From an uncultured Bacteroidales bacterium (GTDB taxonomy: Bacteria > Bacteroidota > Bacteroidia > Bacteroidales > UBA932), in the NCBI GenBank assembly GCA_946614205.1, contig CAMOGR010000085.1, positions 1 to 5,287 of the forward strand: a stretch of DNA of 5,287 nt, in the 5' to 3' direction. The notes beneath the pieces were generated by a model. That model saw only the letters and a list, made by a program, of their open reading frames with translations. It searched no databases and was not told where the DNA came from. A program made the position numbers and the translations under genes. This document shows, one piece after another, positions 1 through 3,361 of this stretch. The stretch's first letter is position 1. Every line of letters starts with the position of its first letter.

Positions 1-148
1 TTGCGGCCGATGCCGCTATTTCGTCCTTCCTGCGAAGAGCTTCCGCGCATATTTCGTCCACGAACTGCCTGCCGGGGCATGCCCTTTCGGAGTAAAAGTC
101 GCAATACGTACAGAACGACCTGCAAAAAGGTATATGGACGTAGATCAT
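1..148 (-). CDS. hemW: HemW-family radical SAM protein, N-terminal fragment
   Basis: The first 49 codons of a radical SAM protein, reading leftward off the window. HemW proteins are cytoplasmic heme-binding chaperones related to the oxygen-independent coproporphyrinogen III oxidase HemN; they carry a 4Fe-4S cluster and bind S-adenosylmethionine. The protein starts MIYVHIPFC, and Cys9, Cys13 and Cys16 form the CX3CX2C cluster motif (C-RSF-C-TY-C). It is followed by DFYS (17-20), which fits HemW (CxYCDF) rather than HemN, which has a fourth nearby cysteine (CX2CXC). Residues 27-40 (RQFVDEICAEALRR) match the helix after the motif, where family members usually read roughly 'YVDAI..E'. The ATG at 148 is chosen because family members begin a few residues before the YIHIPFC motif. 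Family members are about 370-390 residues long, so most of the gene is missing. No TAnnTTTG box lies just upstream, so it may be co-transcribed with the coiled-coil gene 101 bp before it. Older annotations may call it a HemN-like coproporphyrinogen oxidase. Confidence 0.88.
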   Translation of the reverse strand, partial: MIYVHIPFCRSFCTYCDFYSERACPGRQFVDEICAEALRRKDEIAASAA

Positions 149-177
149 TTGACCAACGGTTTCGGAGCGAAGCGACT

Positions 178-225
178 CAGGGGCTTTCGGGGGAAACGCC
201 CCCTGTCCCTTGGTGGTGCAGGGGG
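178..225. repeat. Nested, mutually exclusive GC-rich inverted repeats between hemW and the coiled-coil gene
   Basis: Three G/C blocks can pair in alternative ways. Plus-strand CCCCCTG (199-205) pairs perfectly with CAGGGGG (219-225) across a 13-nt loop. The same C block can instead pair leftward: CAGGGG (178-183) with CCCCTG (200-205), continuing as C184-G198 and TTTC (185-188) with GAAA (193-196). That gives about 11 base pairs with single-base bulges at C197 and C199 and a GGGG loop. No T-run follows on the minus strand, so this is not a standard intrinsic terminator for the gene ending at 250. It could be a transcript-end or processing structure, an attenuator-like switch before hemW, or a copy of a dispersed intergenic repeat. 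The stems are directly visible; the role is unknown. Confidence 0.6.
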
Positions 226-249
226 ATAGTAGTCAACTGATGCAAAGCG

Positions 250-1164
250 TTAGCGGAGCATCAGTTCTGCGCTTCCCAGGCGCGCCTGTTCGGTAAAGGC
301 CTCACAGGTGTAGATGCCCTTCTCGAATGCAGGTATGTTGTTCACATAGATGCTCAGCTCGACCTCCTGGCCCTCGTAATCGACCTCGCGGGACGCGGTG
401 GCCTGCAGGGTCTCTCCGCCGTAGCTGAAAGTTGCGGTGTTGCCGTCGCTGAGAAGGTTGCCGGAAGGGTCTTTCACCCGGATGTAAACGCGCACGGGTC
501 CGGGCTCGGCAAGTGCGTTCTCCACAAGGCTCAGGGTGGCGAGCAGGCGTGCCACGTTGCGGCTGCGGTCAACCACCTTGCCGGCGTTGTTGTATCCCTC
601 GAGCCGCAGGCCGCGTGCCTTGATGATGCTGCCGGTGGTCACCTTGCCGGTGAGGTCCTCCACCTGGGCGGTGAGCTGCTCGTTCAGACGGCGGTGCTCG
701 GCGGCGTCGCGGCGGGCCGCTGCCGCATCCATGGTGAGCTTGTGGTTGAGTTGGTTGAGCGAGTCAATCTGTACTATGTACCCGCGCATGATGGAGCGCA
801 GGGTGCCGAGTTCCTTCTCGTACTGGCGCATCTTGGCGCGGTTGGTCGCCTCCGTCTTCTTGATGCGGTCGACCAGCTGGGCGACTTCCTCGCGGGAGGA
901 GTCGAGCTGGAGGTTGATGCTGTCGTAGTCGGATGAGAGGTTTTCGTAGTCTGTCTGCAGGGCGACAATCTGCTCCGTGAGGGCCTCCTTGTCTTTCTGG
1001 AGTTCGCCTACAAGGGTGTTCTTCTGCCACAGTACGTATGCCAGGACGGCGGCAAGCACCGCCGCAACGGCAATCATTATGAACATTACGGTCTTGGGAC
1101 CGCCGTTGGCTTTGCGCTCGCGTTCGCGGCGTTCAAGCCTTTCGAGGGGATCTTCACGTTCCAT
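250..1164 (-). CDS. Single-span membrane protein with periplasmic coiled coil and beta-rich C-terminal domain, function unknown
   Basis: A 304-residue protein that resembles a conserved hypothetical family I recall from Bacteroidales; I know no established function. Residues 1-24 are highly charged (ERLERRERERK) and probably cytoplasmic. Residues 25-46 (VMFIMIAVAAVLAAVLAYVL) form one membrane span, with no cleavage site. Residues 47-173 are a long coiled coil rich in E, K, Q and L, including KELGTLRSIMRGYIVQIDSL near 117-136, the stretch I regard as most conserved. Residues 178-304 are predicted mostly beta: ARGLRLEGYN, then an alternating strand VRVYIRVKDPSGNLL, then VDYEGQEVELSIYVNN and GIYTCEAF. 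This suggests a sandwich-like domain held away from the membrane. The ATG at 1164 is the first start after an in-frame TAA 27 bases upstream. The gene ends 101 bp before hemW and starts 109 bp after the end of the regulator gene on the same strand. Intergenic promoter boxes suggest separate expression. A cell-envelope or scaffolding role is inferred from architecture only. Confidence 0.9.
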   Translation of the reverse strand: MEREDPLERLERRERERKANGGPKTVMFIMIAVAAVLAAVLAYVLWQKNTLVGELQKDKEALTEQIVALQTDYENLSSDYDSINLQLDSSREEVAQLVDRIKKTEATNRAKMRQYEKELGTLRSIMRGYIVQIDSLNQLNHKLTMDAAAARRDAAEHRRLNEQLTAQVEDLTGKVTTGSIIKARGLRLEGYNNAGKVVDRSRNVARLLATLSLVENALAEPGPVRVYIRVKDPSGNLLSDGNTATFSYGGETLQATASREVDYEGQEVELSIYVNNIPAFEKGIYTCEAFTEQARLGSAELMLR

Positions 1165-1183
1165 AAGCGTAGTTCTTATCCTG

Positions 1184-1213
1184 TAAAGTTAGCGATTATT
1201 TCAAAATACCAAT
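1184..1213 (-). promoter_or_regulatory. Candidate promoter for the coiled-coil gene (proximal)
   Basis: On the minus strand TAACTTTA (1191 to 1184) matches the Bacteroidota -7 consensus TAnnTTTG at every defined base but the last. An ATTG element (TTG at 1212-1210) lies 18 bases upstream, near the expected -33 position. The predicted start near 1179 gives a leader of about 15 nt before the ATG at 1164, with no clear Shine-Dalgarno sequence. The competing box is at 1240-1247. Confidence 0.4.
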
Positions 1214-1239
1214 ATGATGCGCCGCTCATTTGCAAGACG

Positions 1240-1247
1240 CAAAGATA
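1240..1247 (-). promoter_or_regulatory. Candidate promoter -7 box for the coiled-coil gene (distal)
   Basis: The minus strand reads TATCTTTG, an exact TAnnTTTG match in the gap between the regulator stop and the coiled-coil gene start. Transcription would begin near 1235, giving a leader of about 70 nt. I see no good TTTG element 19-21 bases upstream. A short frame of 17 codons (1229 to 1176, peptide begins MSGASYW) starts right after this box and ends 11 bases before the coiled-coil ATG; it is probably fortuitous. Confidence 0.4.
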
Positions 1248-1273
1248 ATAATTTTTACGCGATCGGCCGCATG

Positions 1274-2896
1274 TCACTCGACGCCTATTTCCATCAGTCT
1301 GGTTTCAAACTCGTCGTAAGGGCAGCAGGCGGCGCTTCGGAGCTTGACGCGGTAGTTGTATATCGTGGACGGAGCTTTTTTGAGGAAACGCGCAATTTTC
1401 GCCGAGTCCTGAACCCCCAAGCGGATTAGAGCGAAAACCCGCAATTCATTGTTCAGGCACCCGTCAGGAAGGTTTTTCCCTATCTGGTAACCGGGTTTGA
1501 GAAGAGCGTTCAGCTGAGTGACGAAGTCGGGAAACGCACCCAGGAAAGTGGAATCGAATTCTTTGTACAGAGTCTTCCTTTCAGCATCGATGAATTCGTC
1601 GGAACGGAGTTCCTGTACAATATCGTCGATGCTCCTGGATTTGACCAACTGGCGGAGTCGGGAACGATAGCGCTCAAGGCTGCTGATGTTGTCGGAGAAC
1701 ATGGAAAGGTAGCGGCCTATGAAAGTGTCCTTTATATCGTTTGCATTCTTGAGCTTGGCTACATACTCCCTCAGGCTGGCATTGATTGTCCGGATTTCGC
1801 GGTTTCGCTCCGCAACCTCCTCGCCGGCTTTGCGAAGTCGTTTGTTAAAGTGACGCATGATGAGCATGGCCAGGAGGGATATGGCCAAAATACTGATGAG
1901 CAGTCCGACAGAGGCTCTGAGCATGGAGAAACGCCGTCTCTCGAATTTGTCCATGGCAGCATTGATGGCGGGCATGACGTCGGCAATTTCTTCCTTGCAC
2001 AGTATGGCGTCCGCATCGACCGCGCCGCGATAAGCATATTGTATGTACTTGAACGCCCCGGCCGTTTCTCCCTTGTCGAGCAATAACCTCGCCACGTTGC
2101 ACAGAGAACGCGAAGCGCGTACGGGGACCAGGAAGTCGTACCTTGCGCTTACGGCATATGCCTGCAATTCTCCGTCCGAATCCCCTTCGGCACTCCGCGC
2201 CTTTGCCAGCCAGTAATTAAGGATGGAGAGCTCATGAATGGATCTTCCCGGCCGCGCTATCGCAGATTCCAGGAGACTGCGGGCCCGGGCTGCGTCGCCG
2301 CGTTCCAGCAAGATTCCGGCGTTGACCGTATAATAATCGAGCATGTCTTCCTTCATTTCCTTCTGGCTCAGCGCCTGCCACCTGCGTTCCGCCTGGCGGT
2401 GCCCCCTGCGCAGGAATTCATCGCCGGTAGTGAGAGCAAGGCCGTGATAGATGGAGTGCAGCGTCTGATAATAGACAGACATCATTCCGTCCCGTCGGGC
2501 TGCGAGAGTGTCCACTGCGTTCAGGCAGTCAAGTGCCTCCTGATACATTCCGGATGCCAGATAGCGTCCGGCCAGGTCGAAACGGGAGTCGTTCACGAGG
2601 GCTGGATTGCCTGAAGACAAGGCGATGCTGTCCTTTACATGTGCATAGAAAAAAGCGGAATCCTTGTCAAACATGTAGTATTCATTGAAAACCGCGTCAA
2701 CAAGACCGTACTCTTCCGAGGGACTTGCAGCCCTGGAGCGACGCAATGTTTCGATGCGTCCGTCCATGAGCATGAGGATTTCAGCGTGGTTTTCAATAGT
2801 CCGGTCGAGTTCTTCAACGGCCTTCTCCCAAGGCAGCACCTCAGCCCCTGTGCAGGCTCCGGCAAGTAACAGAAACAAAGCGGCACACCTCTTCAT
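1274..2896 (-). CDS. SusR-like / DUF6377-type membrane-spanning transcriptional regulator
   Basis: A 540-residue regulator of the type found beside susC/susD genes in Bacteroidales. Residues 1-18 form a signal sequence (MKRC, then a leucine-rich core and AGACTGA). Residues 20-320 are helical and repetitive like TPRs, e.g. LAGRYLASGMYQEALDCLN at 108-126, and should be periplasmic. Residues 327-348 are a membrane span, followed by a basic stretch and a coiled-coil linker at 350-385. The cytoplasmic end holds FIGRYLSMFSDNISSLERYR (392-411), LYKEFDSTFLGAFPDFVTQL (443-462) and a helix-turn-helix: ELRVFALIRLGVQDSAKIA (484-502), then STIYNYRVKLR (510-520) as probable recognition helix. This C-terminal pattern is typical of the family. 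SusR controls starch-uptake genes in Bacteroides; activation of the divergent receptor gene by a bound sugar is inferred from context. The ATG at 2896 is preferred over 2914 because it begins a clean signal sequence and a -7 box lies just upstream, overlapping the longer form. Cys15 could be a weak lipobox (LAGAC). SusR-type membership is from recognition, not a search. Confidence 0.9.
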   Translation of the reverse strand: MKRCAALFLLLAGACTGAEVLPWEKAVEELDRTIENHAEILMLMDGRIETLRRSRAASPSEEYGLVDAVFNEYYMFDKDSAFFYAHVKDSIALSSGNPALVNDSRFDLAGRYLASGMYQEALDCLNAVDTLAARRDGMMSVYYQTLHSIYHGLALTTGDEFLRRGHRQAERRWQALSQKEMKEDMLDYYTVNAGILLERGDAARARSLLESAIARPGRSIHELSILNYWLAKARSAEGDSDGELQAYAVSARYDFLVPVRASRSLCNVARLLLDKGETAGAFKYIQYAYRGAVDADAILCKEEIADVMPAINAAMDKFERRRFSMLRASVGLLISILAISLLAMLIMRHFNKRLRKAGEEVAERNREIRTINASLREYVAKLKNANDIKDTFIGRYLSMFSDNISSLERYRSRLRQLVKSRSIDDIVQELRSDEFIDAERKTLYKEFDSTFLGAFPDFVTQLNALLKPGYQIGKNLPDGCLNNELRVFALIRLGVQDSAKIARFLKKAPSTIYNYRVKLRSAACCPYDEFETRLMEIGVE

Positions 2897-2901
2897 AGTC
2901 G

Positions 2902-2909
2902 CAAAAGTA
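2902..2909 (-). promoter_or_regulatory. -7 promoter box of the regulator gene, implying a leaderless or near-leaderless mRNA
   Basis: On the minus strand TACTTTTG (2909 to 2902) is an exact match to TAnnTTTG. Only five bases (CGACT) separate it from the ATG at 2896. A start 4-7 bases after the box would fall at or next to the A of the ATG, so the message would have essentially no leader. This supports starting at 2896, because the alternative ATG at 2914 lies upstream of the box. No TTTG element is visible at -33. Confidence 0.5.
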
Positions 2910-2980
2910 AACAATTTTCCGGATATTTATACCACTACTATTTCAGTTTCTCATACCTTAGTACAAATATCAGTCAGATA

Positions 2981-3004
2981 ATTACTTAACAGTAATCCAT
3001 TACT
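2981..3004. promoter_or_regulatory. Operator-like triple repeat ATTACT / AGTAAT / ATTACT
   Basis: ATTACT (2981-2986), a 4-base spacer TAAC, AGTAAT (2991-2996), CC, then ATTACT (2999-3004). The first and second half-sites form a perfect 6-bp inverted repeat, the second and third form another, and the two ATTACT copies are direct repeats 18 bp apart. A longer repeat, CTACTATTT at 2935-2943 and again at 3014-3022, brackets the block. It lies 85-108 bp upstream of the regulator start and about 360 bp from the receptor start. This arrangement would suit a dimeric or multimeric DNA-binding protein, and the adjacent regulator is the obvious candidate. Binding is inferred; AT-rich DNA produces short repeats by chance. 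Confidence 0.4.
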
Positions 3005-3036
3005 ACCATTGGTCTACTATTTTTCATTTCCTTGTT

Positions 3037-3057
3037 GTTTGTTCGCGCGCAAACATA
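3037..3057 (-). promoter_or_regulatory. Inverted repeat GTTTG-CAAAC overlapping an upstream minus-strand -7 box
   Basis: GTTTG (3037-3041) and CAAAC (3050-3054) form a 5-bp inverted repeat around a CGCGCG core. On the minus strand TATGTTTG (3057 to 3050) is an exact TAnnTTTG match, overlapping the right half-site. If active, it would give the regulator a second message with a leader of about 150 nt that crosses the ATTACT repeat block. There is no clear -33 element, so this is a weak candidate. Confidence 0.25.
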
Positions 3058-3256
3058 TAATTTTAGCAAATAATAGGCATAAGATTAAACTTCTGGCATG
3101 CACGGACCAATCAGGCCATACGAATCCATCTTCGCTTTCTTCTCCTCCTTGCGGACGGAGATTGCGGTCTGTTTGGATCTGCCCGTCGGGGAAAATCCTG
3201 ACAAGGCCGGCCTGATGTCGTGCGCGTTCCTGAGGAAGCTCCCTTCCCTGTGTCGC

Positions 3257-3266
3257 GGGGGGGGGG
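3257..3266 (+). repeat. Homopolymer of ten G's upstream of the SusC-like gene
   Basis: An uninterrupted G10 run ending 95 bp before the receptor ATG. Poly-G tracts of this length are classic sites of slipped-strand mispairing in other bacteria such as Campylobacter and Neisseria; in Bacteroidales phase variation is mostly by DNA inversion. Length changes could alter promoter or operator spacing, or the frame of the open leader described at 3098-3361. The run is directly visible; whether it varies, or is partly a sequencing artefact, is unknown. Confidence 0.85.
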
Positions 3267-3315
3267 CGCAACGTCCTAATAATCAACAATATACATTTTC
3301 ACGGCGCGGAACTGA

Positions 3316-3323
3316 TAGGTTTT
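3316..3323 (+). promoter_or_regulatory. Weak candidate -7 box for the SusC-like gene
   Basis: TAGGTTTT matches TAnnTTTG except for the last base and would place the transcription start near 3329, giving a leader of about 33 nt. A second imperfect match, TACATTTT, lies at 3292-3299. Neither has a convincing TTTG at -33, which is what one expects of a promoter that needs an activator. No strong Shine-Dalgarno sequence precedes the ATG at 3362; the bases before it (AACAATAGCC) are A-rich. Confidence 0.25.
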
Positions 3324-3361
3324 CCGTGCTTGGATTTTCGTGTCAATTCATAACAATAGCC

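Larger units (their letters stand above)
3098..3361 (+). other. Open, GC-rich upstream segment in frame with the SusC-like gene
   Basis: This segment lies between AT-rich DNA and the receptor start. By hand count, 2901-3100 is about 31% GC, 3101-3270 about 61% and 3271-3361 about 40%. The frame of the receptor gene stays open back to a TAA at 3086-3088, with an in-frame ATG at 3098; translation would add 88 residues (starting MHGPIRPYESIF) before the receptor's own ATG. The added sequence has no domain I recognise and would bury the signal peptide, so the true receptor start is very probably 3362. The segment also holds a perfect 10-bp palindrome AGGCCGGCCT (3204-3213) and a small hairpin GGAAG-CTCC-CTTCC. 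CATGCAC occurs at both ends (3097-3103 and 3361-3367). It may be a regulatory leader, an inserted element or a gene relic. Confidence 0.35.

Noticed and set aside
178..225. Intrinsic terminator for the coiled-coil gene
   Set aside because: The stems are strong, but neither is followed by a T-run on the minus strand.
1..240. Plus-strand open frame of 79 codons from a TTG start at base 1
   Set aside because: It is antisense to the hemW start on the minus strand, whose CX3CX2C motif is unmistakable, and then crosses the GC-rich repeat. The product is Arg/Pro-rich and matches no family I know.
536..936. Two plus-strand open frames antisense to the coiled-coil gene
   Set aside because: They are reverse-strand echoes of a GC-rich gene with Arg/Ser/Ala-rich products and no initiation signals.
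2234..2614. Plus-strand 126-codon open frame within the regulator gene
   Set aside because: The opposite strand codes for a well-structured regulator through the whole stretch, so this frame is a shadow.
3017..3289. Minus-strand 90-codon open frame in the divergent intergenic region
   Set aside because: It spans the AT-rich/GC-rich composition boundary and reads the G10 run as prolines. It has no recognisable motif, no promoter box placed for its start, and its end falls in AT-rich non-coding sequence.
2897..3361. Invertible promoter bounded by inverted repeats, as in capsule loci of Bacteroides
   Set aside because: I found only 5-6 bp inverted repeats in this region and no pair of longer matching repeats flanking a promoter; no recombinase gene is present in the window.
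3098..3361. Known riboswitch in the receptor leader
   Set aside because: I could not find the conserved cores of the cobalamin, TPP or other common riboswitches.
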